NCBI RefSeq assembly: GCF_018739885.1
Contig: NZ_JADOES010000014.1
Location: forward strand, 38,839-102,838
Direction: 5' to 3'
From: Leptothoe spongobia TAU-MAC 1115
Lineage (GTDB): Bacteria > Cyanobacteriota > Cyanobacteriia > Phormidesmidales > Phormidesmidaceae
DNA: 64,000 nt
Positions 55,566 to 63,898 of this stretch are shown in pieces; the stretch's first letter is position 1; each line of letters opens with the position of its first letter. The notes below the pieces were generated by a model. It was not told the origin of the DNA. It worked only from the letters and a program-made list of their open reading frames with translations, and searched no databases. The position numbers and the translations under genes are program-made.

Positions 55566-56468
55566 TTATGAACTAAACAAAGTGCCAAAACGCTCTTGTA
55601 AAAATGCAGTTAGTAGCTGCACTTTAGTAGACAGATGCCGGTTCGTCGGATACATCGCCCATAGAGATAACGGTTGAGGTTGATAATCCAGGGCTATTTC
55701 TTGCAATTTCCAGCGCTCTATACTCGTCTGAACGATAAACCGAGGCAACAACACTATTCCCAGACCCCGGATGGCAGCATCCCTCAGCACTTCACCATTG
55801 TTAGAGCACATGGTCGCGTCACTTATCGTCACCCTGCGCTCGCCATTAGCCTTAGCGAGTACCCACTCGTGGCGACCTGACAGCTCACCATAGACTAAAC
55901 AGCTATGGTTATCTACATCCTTGACTGTCCTTGGAATCCCGTGATGCCATAAATAGTTGGGTGCAGCACATAGTAAACACTGTAGTTTTGCCAGCTCATG
56001 TACCACCAGCTGGGACGATGGTTTTGGTTGAGAAATCCGTACGGTAAGGTCAAATCCCTCCGCTAAGGGATCGATAAACCGATCCTCTAACGTCAGCTGT
56101 ACCTTTATCCCAGGATATTGCGCCATAAAGTCTGCCAGCACCGGCCCCAAATGCATCGTTCCAAAGGTCATGGGGGCATTGACCCGTAAGATTCCGACCG
56201 GCTCTGCTTGGGCTCGGGAGACAGCTAGTTCCGCTTCTTCCAGGTCCGTCAAAATCCCCAAACAGCGATCATAAAAAGCCGTGCCCGTGGCCGTTGGGGT
56301 CACTTTCCGGGTACTGCGCTGTAGCAATCGTGCCCCCAGTTCCGTTTCTAACGTAATCACTAATTTGTTGACGGCTGAACGTGACATCCCCATATCCCGT
56401 GCTGCTGCGGCAAAACCATTGGCCTCAACTACCTGTACAAATGCATGAATGGCTGCAAATTTATCCAT
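55566..56468 (-). CDS. LysR-family transcriptional regulator
   Basis: 300 residues. The N-terminal winged helix-turn-helix (about 5-60) has [32 protein letters not shown] (core: [16 protein letters not shown]), then the [19 protein letters not shown] string typical of the family. The substrate-binding domain begins near [12 protein letters not shown]. The Ser-Ala variant of the recognition helix places it in the large group that includes regulators of pirin/quinone-stress genes. It is divergent from the pirin gene and should regulate it and itself through the site at 56495-56517. Confidence 0.93.
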   Translation of the reverse strand: MDKFAAIHAFVQVVEANGFAAAARDMGMSRSAVNKLVITLETELGARLLQRSTRKVTPTATGTAFYDRCLGILTDLEEAELAVSRAQAEPVGILRVNAPMTFGTMHLGPVLADFMAQYPGIKVQLTLEDRFIDPLAEGFDLTVRISQPKPSSQLVVHELAKLQCLLCAAPNYLWHHGIPRTVKDVDNHSCLVYGELSGRHEWVLAKANGERRVTISDATMCSNNGEVLRDAAIRGLGIVLLPRFIVQTSIERWKLQEIALDYQPQPLSLWAMYPTNRHLSTKVQLLTAFLQERFGTLFSS

Positions 56469-56494
56469 GATCTTGGGGATGACGCTTGTTTATT

Positions 56495-56542
56495 ATTGTC
56501 AACTAAAAGTAGACAATATGTCCACTAAATTGATTATTGTCT
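56495..56542. promoter_or_regulatory. LysR-type operator (T-N11-A) between regulator and pirin gene
   Basis: ATTGTC-N11-GACAAT at 56495-56517 is a perfect 6-bp-arm LysR box. A further half-site, ATTGTCT, lies at 56536-56542 and pairs with AGACAAT at 56511-56517, giving overlapping sites in the activation/recognition pattern known for LysR regulators. Confidence 0.75.
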
Positions 56543-56622
56543 ATTTTTAGGATTCAATCCATAATTAATTAAGTCAGTTCTAAATCACTTCCATCCAATA
56601 GAACTAGCGGGAGGTAAACCCT

Positions 56623-57327
56623 ATGATCACCATTCGCTCCGGATCAGAAAGAGGTAATGCCAACTTTGGGTGGCTTGATAGTCGCCATACCTTTTCCTTT
56701 GGCAGTTATTACGACCCAGCTCATATGGGGTTTGGTCATCTACGCGTCATCAACGAAGACAAGGTAGCTCCAGGCCAGGGATTCCCTACCCATAGCCACC
56801 GCGATATGGAAATCATTTCCTACGTTATTGATGGTGCCTTAGAACACAAGGACAGCATTGGCAATGGCTCCATCATTCGTCCTGGAGATGTGCAGCGCAT
56901 GTCTGCCGGTACCGGCATTAGCCACAGTGAGTACAACGCCTCTAGAGAGAATCCCGTTCACTTTCTCCAGATATGGATATTGCCTGAAAAACAGGGCATC
57001 GAACCTGGGTATGAACAAACTTACTTCAGTCCCGAAGAGAATCAGGGAAAATTACGCCTGGTCGGTTCCCGCGATGGTCGAGATGGGTCGATTACCATTC
57101 ACCAAGATGTCAATCTCTACGCAGCTCGGTTGACGATAGATGAGCAGATTGACTATACACTTCAATCCGACCGAATTGTTTGGATACAAGTCGTGCGTGG
57201 TGGCATGGCTCTCAATGGTCAATCCCTCAAGGCGGGTGATGGCGTCGCTGTTAAAGCTGCTGAGGCTCTAATGATTCAAGGACAGTCGGATGATACTGAA
57301 ATCTTACTGTTTGATATGGCTGGCTAG
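56623..57327 (+). CDS. pirin family protein (YhhW-like quercetinase-type cupin)
   Basis: Bicupin of 234 residues. The N-terminal cupin binds the metal through His residues in [25 protein letters not shown] and Glu/His in [11 protein letters not shown]-terminal [18 protein letters not shown] is the pirin signature. Relatives degrade quercetin or respond to quinone and redox stress. Ribosome site GGGAGGT lies seven bases before the ATG. Controlled very probably by the divergent LysR regulator. A stem-loop follows at 57363. Confidence 0.93.
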   Translation: MITIRSGSERGNANFGWLDSRHTFSFGSYYDPAHMGFGHLRVINEDKVAPGQGFPTHSHRDMEIISYVIDGALEHKDSIGNGSIIRPGDVQRMSAGTGISHSEYNASRENPVHFLQIWILPEKQGIEPGYEQTYFSPEENQGKLRLVGSRDGRDGSITIHQDVNLYAARLTIDEQIDYTLQSDRIVWIQVVRGGMALNGQSLKAGDGVAVKAAEALMIQGQSDDTEILLFDMAG

Positions 57328-57362
57328 ATTTGGGTGAAAAGACTACGGCTGCCCCCATCCAT

Positions 57363-57401
57363 CCATTGTCCACCGACTGAATTTCAGTCAGTGGACAATG
57401 G
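57363..57401 (+). terminator. strong hairpin after the pirin gene
   Basis: Stem of CCATTGTCCACCGACTGA with TCAGTCAGTGGACAATGG (17 of 18 pairs, ATT loop). No T-run follows. It may stop transcription from the pirin gene or act as a processing site; it also contains ATTGTC/GACAAT words like those in the LysR operator. Confidence 0.6.
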
Positions 57402-57438
57402 TATCCTGACTTGTGCTGACTTTAGGAGTATTCTGACT

Positions 57439-57861
57439 GTGACTCGTGGGTTCCTGGCCTCGTTACTCTGTGTCTTTTCCATGGCCACCGCCGCTCAGGC
57501 TCAGATGAGTGACGTCCCAGCTTTTGATACCGATGGAGATTTTCATTCTGCCAGAGTGCGGGGTAATCGTGGCTACTATTCTCATAGGCAATGGCTTGTG
57601 GTTGAACCCGATGTAGAAGGCCTCAACTGTCGTAATGAGAATGGAACTGTTGTTTTGACCTTAGCCTATGGTGCGATTGTCGACTCTGTATTTGACAATG
57701 GCGATGCCATTCGATCGATCAATGGTCAACCCTGGCTCAAAGTAAATGTTAGCGCCATGGATTTACGTCGTCAGGTGGCTGATGATTTTGCCGTTGTCCA
57801 GACCTGTTATGTACGGTCTAATAACCAACATATCGCTCCCTTAAATCCAGATACCCAGTGA
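57439..57861 (+). CDS. small exported protein of unknown function (SH3-like)
   Basis: 140 residues from GTG at 57439, which has AGGAG ten bases upstream and gives a clean signal peptide (MTRGFLASLLCVFSM, likely cut after AQAQ). The longer in-frame start at 57334 would run through the hairpin at 57363 and is rejected. The mature part (WLVVEPDVEGLNCRN, GAIVDSVFDNGDAI, PWLKVNV) looks like an SH3b-type beta barrel, with two Cys residues (NCRN and QTCYV) that may be disulfide bonded. No family named with certainty. Confidence 0.7.
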   Translation: MTRGFLASLLCVFSMATAAQAQMSDVPAFDTDGDFHSARVRGNRGYYSHRQWLVVEPDVEGLNCRNENGTVVLTLAYGAIVDSVFDNGDAIRSINGQPWLKVNVSAMDLRRQVADDFAVVQTCYVRSNNQHIAPLNPDTQ

Positions 57862-58250
57862 TATTTTTTAGCTTATATTTTGTGGGGCTGCCGCCACTTT
57901 TCTTCACTTAATTTGTAGAAAATAGTGAATCATTAGGTCAATGTCGTTGGGGTCGAATTCTTTGATAGTTCTATTCAAGAAACTTTACCTCAATTGTGTT
58001 GGTCTGTAACTTAAGTTTGCTGTCTGCCAAATCAATATTGTTAGCGTACCAATTTAGCTCGATTCTGTTATGAATTGTAGGTATTTTGGTCGCTATCCTG
58101 GGCTATTTAGGGTATGGATGATCTATAATAGGGCTGTGAATGACGTTCATCCTTGTGTTTAGGAAAAACTGAACATTAAGGGATAAAAAGTAGGGATATC
58201 TTCCCGAAGGGACGTGCCTCTTCAACGCATATTTTTAGGAGGCGATTCTT
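57862..58250. other. 389-bp intergenic region, nothing recognised
   Basis: AT-rich, without a reading frame or clear hairpin. The last part holds the AGGAGG ribosome site (58237-58242) of the next small gene and presumably its promoter. Confidence 0.4.
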
Positions 58251-58436
58251 ATGGAATCTGATGTTTTCACCACAACTGAATTGATTGTGGTATTGACAGT
58301 CTACTGCATCGTATTTTGTCCGATTCTATGCTGGGCGATTAGTGCTCCATTGTTTTTTAATGAGCCATTCTCCTTAAAAGGGCCATTGTCCTTCAATCGG
58401 TCTCTGGACTCACACGAAAATCATTCTCACGCTTAA
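58251..58436 (+). CDS. small membrane protein of unknown function
   Basis: 61 residues with one hydrophobic helix (LIVVLTVYCIVFCPILCWAI, about 11-30), then a short FNEPFSL/GPLSFN repeat and a His-rich end (HENHSHA). A consensus AGGAGG lies eight bases before the ATG, and a perfect 18-bp hairpin lies 43 bp after the stop, so it is likely a real, separately transcribed gene. The Cys residues in the helix and His-rich tail could bind a metal, but this is a guess. Confidence 0.6.
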   Translation: MESDVFTTTELIVVLTVYCIVFCPILCWAISAPLFFNEPFSLKGPLSFNRSLDSHENHSHA

Positions 58437-58479
58437 ACTTCGGGTATCAATTCAAGCCGAGAAATCCTGACTAGGTGGG

Positions 58480-58528
58480 AACTTAGAAGCCAGAAGTTAG
58501 TAAGGCCATGACTTCTGGCTTCTAAGTT
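58480..58528. terminator. perfect 18-bp stem-loop
   Basis: AACTTAGAAGCCAGAAGT pairs fully with ACTTCTGGCTTCTAAGTT across a 13-nt loop and is followed by TTGAG. It is a likely terminator for the small membrane-protein gene, or the remains of a palindromic mobile repeat. Confidence 0.65.
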
Positions 58529-58708
58529 TTGAGTATACAGGCTCGAATCAACTGCATTTTAGCTCGGACGACTCTTGTTGCATTCATCTACTTTTCTCAA
58601 TGAATTTAGTGCCCAATACAATCCTATTGATCATTTGACAATTGATCCATATGGAACAAATCCATGGAGATTATCGCCTGATGGTTTAAACCTTAATGTC
58701 TTAAAATT

Positions 58709-59224
58709 TTAATACAGAATGAAGTCATTGAAATAATGACAGTTAAGCATACTAACATTCTGCAGTATTGGCTGTGAAGTTTGATTTTTCTGGACTTGGG
58801 CACTGAGACTATCTGTCGTGTTAGTTAAGCAAACATTACCGGAAATAACAAAGAATGTTCCTCCAGTCATTTGTCCGATGTCTGCTGGTGCAATCACGAC
58901 CGGTCCACTGCAGGTAGTAAGGGGCATGACGAGATAGGCTTCAATATAATCTTCACCATTTATTTCAAGCTTATTAAATCCTATGCTGGCAATCTCATCG
59001 CCCTGATAGACCAAAGCTTCACATAGCTCGCTTGCGAGTTCCTTGTTGCCCCACCATGGTTGGTTGCGAAGGTCCCGATCAGTGACCTCATGATCTAGCT
59101 CAACACTGTAGGATGAGCCATAGACATCGACAGTAACGGGTTCGGTGGATGCATGGCTAGATGCGGTTAGAGCAAGTAGCGAAATGTATCCTAATATGGT
59201 GCCAGTGAAGAGTCTACCAATCAT
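58709..59224 (-). CDS. exported protein of unknown function
   Basis: 171 residues. Signal peptide MIGRLFTGTILGYISLLALT with a cut near SHAS. The mature part begins with a short beta region (VTVDVYGSSYSVELDHEVTDRDLRNQPWW) and has Cys residues in ELCEAL, TTCSGP, NVCLT and LNCHYF, an even number that fits two disulfides. A weak AAGGAAAT ribosome site is before the ATG. No recognised domain; not linked to neighbours by operon spacing. Confidence 0.7.
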   Translation of the reverse strand: MIGRLFTGTILGYISLLALTASSHASTEPVTVDVYGSSYSVELDHEVTDRDLRNQPWWGNKELASELCEALVYQGDEIASIGFNKLEINGEDYIEAYLVMPLTTCSGPVVIAPADIGQMTGGTFFVISGNVCLTNTTDSLSAQVQKNQTSQPILQNVSMLNCHYFNDFILY

Positions 59225-59551
59225 TACTTAATTTCCTTGAGCAGATTGTTTCATATTGTTCAGAACCTTAATACTGTTTATAGACCGATTTAACCGGGTC
59301 AGGATGTTGCCAACCTGTTGAATTTTCACAAGCCATGAGAGTTTGAACAACGGCGAAGCTTGTGAAAAATGTTGGTAACGTTTGGAGTATAAAGGATTAG
59401 CTTATTTTAGATATAGTGATTAACCATTGTGTAGAGGTGCTAATTATAGGATAGTTCTGATGTTATAAATATTGCCCAACACTTTTTTGAGCTATACAGA
59501 AAAACTCGATTTTAAATAATACTTAATACCTTAATACCTTAAAAACTCGAA
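59225..59551. repeat. intergenic region with a nested inverted repeat
   Basis: 327 bp. Outer arms GTTGCCAAC (59306-59314) and GTTGGTAAC (59371-59379) and inner arms TTTTCACAAGC (59323-59333) and GCTTGTGAAAA (59358-59368) enclose 24 bases. Nothing else recognised. Confidence 0.55.
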
Positions 59552-59893
59552 CTACTTTTTGACTTTTTGATAAGGCTGGACTGACTTGTCCAGCTTGAGC
59601 TTGGGATGGGGCCGACGGAATGGTCGGCATAGACAATCGGCAAGCCACATTAGGGGCAGGCTGCCGAGCCAACATGTTACTAAGATCACCAGGCCTAACC
59701 ACCAGGCCCAGCTTGAGTGCAGAGCCACGCCAAGGCCCGCTAGCAAGCCCACAATAAAGTTACCTGCATGGAAGTTAATCGACGCTCCCATGAAATCAGA
59801 CAGGTGATAGCGAGAGTTTGTCCAATAGGTCCATAGATTGATGCATAGGGTGATTGCTGCTATGGCAATCAGCACAATGGTGATTAAGTCCAT
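59552..59893 (-). CDS. membrane protein of unknown function
   Basis: 113 residues from ATG at 59893: MDLITIVLIAIAAITLCINLWTYW starts with a strong helix. A second and a third hydrophobic stretch follow (FIVGLLAGLGVALHSSWAWWLGLVIL, cut here: GLLAGLGVAL and WWLGLVILV), then a basic tail (RPFRRPHPKLKLDK). An upstream ATG at 59971 is in frame but gives a polar leader without a ribosome site. No homologue recognised. Confidence 0.55.
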   Translation of the reverse strand: MDLITIVLIAIAAITLCINLWTYWTNSRYHLSDFMGASINFHAGNFIVGLLAGLGVALHSSWAWWLGLVILVTCWLGSLPLMWLADCLCRPFRRPHPKLKLDKSVQPYQKVKK

Positions 59894-60023
59894 TTTTTCT
59901 GTTACAACAATCCCTACCCCATGGATTACGGATGAAAGTTTGGGATGCCCCTGAGGATACTTTCGATGCACCCATGGCTTAGCTTACTGCCTTACCCATG
60001 GGCTATGTCCTCGATCCAATCTG

Positions 60024-60230
60024 CTACTGTACGATACTCGATTTAGGTCGAGTTTGCTGTTGTTCTGCTTCTTTCTTGAGCTCTTGCAAAATTTGATATT
60101 CCAGCAGAGCGGCGGATAATTTTTGAGCAGGATCAATTATTTCTTGAGGGGTTTCTGGTGGGGTCAATACTGTTCTAGAAAAAGATAGAAAGACAATTGA
60201 AAAGACGAAAAATGCTGGTAAGAATCCCAT
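60024..60230 (-). CDS. small single-span membrane protein
   Basis: 68 residues. ATG at 60230 has AGGAGG five bases upstream, which decides the start over the longer frame to 60311 (that extension would run into the 71-nt hairpin repeat). An N-terminal hydrophobic helix (FLPAFFVFSIVFLSF) is followed by a Pro-rich spacer and a charged amphipathic helix (LLEYQILQELKKEAEQQQT). No function recognised. Confidence 0.55.
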   Translation of the reverse strand: MGFLPAFFVFSIVFLSFSRTVLTPPETPQEIIDPAQKLSAALLEYQILQELKKEAEQQQTRPKSSIVQ

Positions 60231-60254
60231 AGGAACCTCCTGTGACAAAGATAT

Positions 60255-60325
60255 AAACCTTGTCCACGTCCAGAACGGTCGTTTTACCGTGGGAGAAACT
60301 ACAGGTTTCAACTTGGACGTGGTTT
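60255..60325. repeat. 71-nt palindromic element, copy 2
   Basis: Read on the minus strand it aligns without gaps to copy 1 at 45758-45828; the last 31 bases (AAAACGACCGT... to GGTTT) differ at only three positions. It lies 25 bp upstream of the small gene at 60230, so here it would be a leader element rather than a terminator. Confidence 0.7.
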
Positions 60326-60764
60326 AGAAAACAGCTTCCCCAACTGTTTAACGGTGATGGGGAATGAGCTAATCAATCAAATCTCTGGGTCATTGACAAA
60401 ATGCTAGTCAATGAAGCCATTGTTTTTAGGCAATGAGGACGGAAGAGGGCATTAATACCATCACGAGCCATGGGGCTTTGGGGTTTGCAAAATTTGAAAG
60501 GGGGCAGATTGCAAGGGGCTCAGTCAGATCTCTGGCCGCTGGCTTGTTGATGGTTAATCCTGGGGGCAATGAGTTCTGGTAAACGTGTTACACAGAACCT
60601 TGCATTGATAATGCCCTAATTTTGGAAAGATGCGTAAATACGCTTAGATATTCTTTACTTGTACGATCTATTGAGTATTTATACGGATGATATTTTTGAA
60701 GAGGTAGTTAGCTTGGCTATCTTAGGTAGATTATGTAGCTATTCATGAAGGTTGGCAGGTGATA
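60326..60764. other. 439-bp intergenic region, nothing recognised
   Basis: No reading frame with coding character and no strong hairpin. It may hold decayed sequence. Confidence 0.35.
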
Positions 60765-60989
60765 TCAGAAACCAAAGGGGAGAATGCCAAAACCAAATAA
60801 GATTTTGCTAAACAATATCAGCTTAAATGCTTCCCAATAGGAAATTCTTCTGACTGAGAAGATATGGCTAAGAGTAGTATTCCATATCCAGTGCAAGATA
60901 ATGGTGCCGATAGCAAACAAGGCAATGGCGCTGATGGCAAAACTGAATACGGGGAATAGGAGCATGTGGAGCGGTAGTCCGAATTGCAT
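60765..60989 (-). CDS. small membrane protein of unknown function
   Basis: 74 residues with two hydrophobic helices (MLLFPVFSFAISAIALFAIG and a C-terminal LILFSKILFGFGILPF) joined by a short basic hinge (SVRRISYWEAFK). The ribosome site is poor (CAGGCAG 5 bases before the ATG). Similar to many unassigned cyanobacterial small membrane proteins; a real gene is likely but not certain. Confidence 0.5.
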   Translation of the reverse strand: MQFGLPLHMLLFPVFSFAISAIALFAIGTIILHWIWNTTLSHIFSVRRISYWEAFKLILFSKILFGFGILPFGF

Positions 60990-61253
60990 AGATCTGCCTG
61001 GTAGATTTTCTTTTAGACAGAGTAGCCGACTTTAACCTGGGAATCTATGGTGATGGGTCGGCAGTCTCTTTGCCTCGGGCAAGAGAGTTGATTCCACTGG
61101 GAAGTTCGTTCTGTTGTGATCAGATGCTGAGGGGAACCGCATAGTGGTTGGTCTGATGTCCCTGAAGCTTAATAATTCATAGTAATTCTCTGAAAACTGG
61201 GCGAGGTCTTTATAGACTGGCTGGTAGCTTCCTTTGTAGTAAGGTTCCGTGGT

Positions 61254-61882
61254 GTGATTGATATTCGCCAGTTCTTTCAGATGACGAATCCTAGCCGGAC
61301 GCTGGATTTAAGTAAGCCGGAAGATAAAAATCTCTATATTGATTTTTCGGCGGTGCGGGGAGAAGAAATCATCGAGGAGTTGAAAAGTCAGATTACGTTC
61401 TTTTCACCGGAGCAGCCTACTTGCACCTTGTTTACTGGGCACATTGGCTGTGGAAAATCGACTGAGCTGCTGCGGCTCAAGGCTGACCTGGAGGTGGAGG
61501 GCTTTTATGTCGTTTACTTTGAGTCGAGCGAAGACCTGGAAATGGCCGATGTGGATATTGGTGATGTGCTGCTGGCGATCGCAAAACGAGTCAGCGATAG
61601 TCTAGAACAGCTGAACCTAAGCGACGCCAAGAGTTTGCGGGGGTTATTGCGAGGAGCCGCTAAGCTCTTGATGACTGAAATTGAGGTGGAGGCCGAGGCT
61701 GATCTATTGGGGATGGGCGTGGCTGGCAATACGGACAGCGAGGTATCGCTCGCACCATTTATGAGCTAGTGGATGATGCCTGCGCCTGGCTCGATGGCTA
61801 TCTGCGCCATGGTCCAGAAGACGAGGTCAGTGATGCTGACCGTGCAGTTTGTGACATTCCTCCTCGCCCGCAGTCTCGTTAG
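61254..61882 (+). pseudogene. truncated P-loop NTPase, frameshifted into an unrelated-looking tail
   Basis: From GTG at 61254 the first ~165 residues follow the start of a cyanobacterial AAA-type ATPase: IDIRQFFQMTNPSRTLDLS, FTGHIGCGKSTELLRLKADL with Walker A GHIGCGKST, then VVYFESSEDLEMADVDIGDVLLAIA. The family continues for several hundred residues, but this frame stops at 61769. In another frame, from about 61735 to a stop at 61882, there is a plausible coding tail (GIARTIYELVDDACAW, then DEVSDADRAVC). The sensor and Walker B regions are gone, so a deletion and a frameshift have probably inactivated it. Confidence 0.6.
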
Positions 61883-62242
61883 AGAACAATAAAAAACATG
61901 ATTGTAGGCCTAATATGCAACAAGAAAACTTGATGTATATAACTTTGTTTTTAGGACTTGCTTTCTGAGCAAAAAGTCCCTATGCTTTCCCAAAGGTTGT
62001 GAGCCCATCGCAACCACACAACAGAACTAAATAGACCCAGCGTCGTCGGCAGGTGCTGGAACCACCTACCGACGACTGACCCCCAAACTGATCATGCCAG
62101 TCTGCGGGCTAGGATGATTATGCCCTAGCAACCCCGATTTGCACTACATTTTGTGGGGTTGCAGGGCCTTTTTAGTTCTGGTTTCACCCGCCCCGCTGCT
62201 TTATTGCGGGGCACCTGTCCCCTATGTAAAGAAACCAGAACC
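61883..62242 (+). ncRNA. multi-hairpin leader upstream of the C-rich small gene (candidate structured RNA)
   Basis: Four stems in 200 bases: GTCGTCGGCAGGTG / CACCTACCGACGAC (62042-62076); GCTAGG / CCTAGC (62108-62129); GCAACCCC / GGGGTTGC (62128-62162); and a nested pair GTTCTGGTTTC / GAAACCAGAAC (62175-62241) enclosing GCCCCGC / GCGGGGC (62190-62212). The last stem ends one base before the ATG at 62243 and covers the ribosome-site position. The second and third stems share two bases and exclude each other at the edge. A regulatory leader is inferred. Confidence 0.45.
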
Positions 62243-62485
62243 ATGTTTCAATCATCAAACCCCGACAACGCCAACACCCCCAAACAACAACCAGCCCCCT
62301 TACCCGAATACCAATTCGAACCCGTCCGCCATATCCTCCTCGGCAGCCTCACCGCTATCCGCAACACCATCACCCTGCTCCACAAACTCAACTACGCCGA
62401 ACCCAACGACTGGAGCAAACCCCTACCCACCGGACGCCCCAACGAAGTCATGGCCATCCTCACCAAAAAGATCAGAGTCGATTAA
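62243..62485 (+). CDS. small soluble protein of unknown function, C-rich coding strand
   Basis: 80 residues: a Pro/Gln/Asn-rich start (SSNPDNANTPKQQ) then a conserved-looking helical core, PLPEYQFEPVRHILLGSLTAIR (core: FEPVRHILLGSL), TLLHKLNYAEPNDWS and GRPNEVMAILTKK. From memory, similar short proteins occur in filamentous cyanobacteria without known function. Third positions are nearly all C, unlike any neighbour, suggesting a different origin or strong codon selection. ATG at 62243 lies just after the hairpin leader; longer frames that start at 62139 or 62153 would read through the hairpins and are not used. Confidence 0.6.
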   Translation: MFQSSNPDNANTPKQQPAPLPEYQFEPVRHILLGSLTAIRNTITLLHKLNYAEPNDWSKPLPTGRPNEVMAILTKKIRVD

Positions 62486-62501
62486 CCATCTGTAAAACAT
62501 A

Positions 62502-62776
62502 GACCATCCCGTAGGGGCACTCCCTTGTGGATGCCCCTCGATACCGAATGCCATCAGCCAGGATTTCCTATAACAAATCCGAATGCATCATGTCCGGTAA
62601 AAAATGGACGATCCCGTAGGGGCACTCCCTTGTGGATGCCCCTCGATACCGAATGCCATCAGCCAGGATTTCGCATAACAAATCCAAATGCATCACGTCC
62701 GGTAAAAATAGACCATCCCGTAGGGGCACTCCCTTGTGGATGCCCCTCGATACCAGGTGCCATCAGCCAGGACTTC
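62502..62776 (+). repeat. tandem repeat, ~106-bp unit, about 2.6 copies
   Basis: Units begin with GAC(C/G)ATCCCGTAGGGGCAC at 62502, 62608 and 62711 (periods 106 and 103). Each contains an AGGGGCA / TGCCCCT stem and the word CCATCAGCCAGGA. Copies are over 90% alike where they overlap. No coding sense; the plus-strand frames here are repeats of the same string. Confidence 0.85.
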
Positions 62777-62800
62777 CTACAAGTTCAATCAAAAATGAAT

Positions 62801-62822
62801 TGCAAAAAAAAAAATTTTTGCA
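62801..62822. other. A-tract/T-tract palindrome before the RTX gene
   Basis: TGC-A11-T5-GCA. Such A/T tracts bend DNA and can also form an 8-bp stem (TGCAAAAA / TTTTTGCA). It lies 111 bp upstream of the RTX gene start and could act as an upstream promoter element. Confidence 0.4.
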
Positions 62823-62932
62823 TAAAACCCGGTTCGACTCCATGAGTAATCACTGAATGGAAAAAAGCATTTACCCAGAGCCAATCATCTCTGTCCAAAT
62901 CTTGTCAGTCTTCACAATTCAGGAAAACCCCC

Positions 62933-63898
62933 ATGGCCTTAATCCAAGTCGCTAATTACAACAATACCAGTGAGAATAACCGGACAAACTCCTCCTTAGA
63001 CAGCCTAACCAATTTTCAATATCACAAAAACTTGTTTCTCAAAGACCTTTTTTTCCCGATTATTTATGGGACTGAGGGGGCTGATCACATAGAGGGTAGT
63101 GAGGCCAACGAAACTATATATGGCCAGGCAGGCATTGACTTTCTCTTTGGTCTAGGCGGCAATGATTCTCTCTATGGTGGGGCCGACAATGACATCCTGG
63201 GCGGTGGTGATGGTGATGATCGTTTATTCGGGGACGAGGGTAATGACTTCATCCACGGCAACAATGGCAGTGATACCTTGTACGGCGGGATTGGCAACGA
63301 CACTATCTATGGGGGCACTTACTGGGATCAATTCGATGGAGACGATGTCCTGTACGGCGGCTACGGCTATGACGAACTATATGGCGGCGCAGGCAATGAT
63401 GAGCTTTTTGGTGGTCACGGTAATGACAGACTCGTTGGCGGCGTAGGCGACGATGAGCTTTTTGGGGAATACGCTCAAGATTCTCTGTTGGGCGGGGCTG
63501 GTAACGACTTACTCGTGGGCGGTAAAGGAAATGACACCCTGACAGGGTATCAAGCAGGCAACGGCAGCGGGTTTGACAATTTTGACATCTTGACTGGCGA
63601 CGATCCGGGGTCACTGCCGGGTCAAACTGTATTGGGTGATGGGGCTGATAACTTTATATTGGGAAATTCTTCAAAAGCCTATCACCTGGGTAATTCCTTC
63701 GCGACCATCACCGATTTCAACAGGGCAGAAGGAGATACGATTACCGTCCATGGTAACTTCAATGATTATTCGTTCGGTTATAGCAATGCTGGCGGCGGTA
63801 ACCAGGCAGATACGTTTATCTACTATCAAAACGATCTGATTGGGATTGTGCATGATACCACCCATCTTAGTGTCATCAACGGCCTGGCATTCTTATAA
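62933..63898 (+). CDS. RTX-repeat calcium-binding protein
   Basis: 321 residues, no Sec signal. After ~45 residues there are about 16 nonapeptide repeats of the GGxGNDxLx type (GGNDSLYGGADNDILGG, GNDTIYGGTYW, GGAGNDELFGG), interrupted once near 118-125. A C-terminal ~100-residue domain (ILGNSSKAYHLGN, FATITDFNRAEGDTITV, ADTFIYYQNDLIGIV) is the usual end of T1SS-exported RTX proteins. The repeats bind Ca2+ and fold outside the cell. Ribosome site CAGGAAAA is eight bases before the ATG. No TolC/HlyB/HlyD genes are in the window. Confidence 0.9.
   Translation: MALIQVANYNNTSENNRTNSSLDSLTNFQYHKNLFLKDLFFPIIYGTEGADHIEGSEANETIYGQAGIDFLFGLGGNDSLYGGADNDILGGGDGDDRLFGDEGNDFIHGNNGSDTLYGGIGNDTIYGGTYWDQFDGDDVLYGGYGYDELYGGAGNDELFGGHGNDRLVGGVGDDELFGEYAQDSLLGGAGNDLLVGGKGNDTLTGYQAGNGSGFDNFDILTGDDPGSLPGQTVLGDGADNFILGNSSKAYHLGNSFATITDFNRAEGDTITVHGNFNDYSFGYSNAGGGNQADTFIYYQNDLIGIVHDTTHLSVINGLAFL

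Noticed and set aside
57334..57438. N-terminal extension of the exported SH3-like protein
   Set aside because: It would translate the 18-bp hairpin and bury the signal peptide; GTG at 57439 has a ribosome site.
59306..59379. Integron attC site
   Set aside because: The outer arms do not match the RYYYAAC / GTTRRRY core pattern and no integrase is near.
62139..62495. 118-residue plus-strand frame over the C-rich gene
   Set aside because: Pro/Thr/Asn-rich alternative frame of the better-supported 62243-62485 gene; it also reads through hairpins.
62502..62776. CRISPR array
   Set aside because: Units of 103-106 bp repeat as a whole; there are no short repeats with unique spacers and no cas genes.
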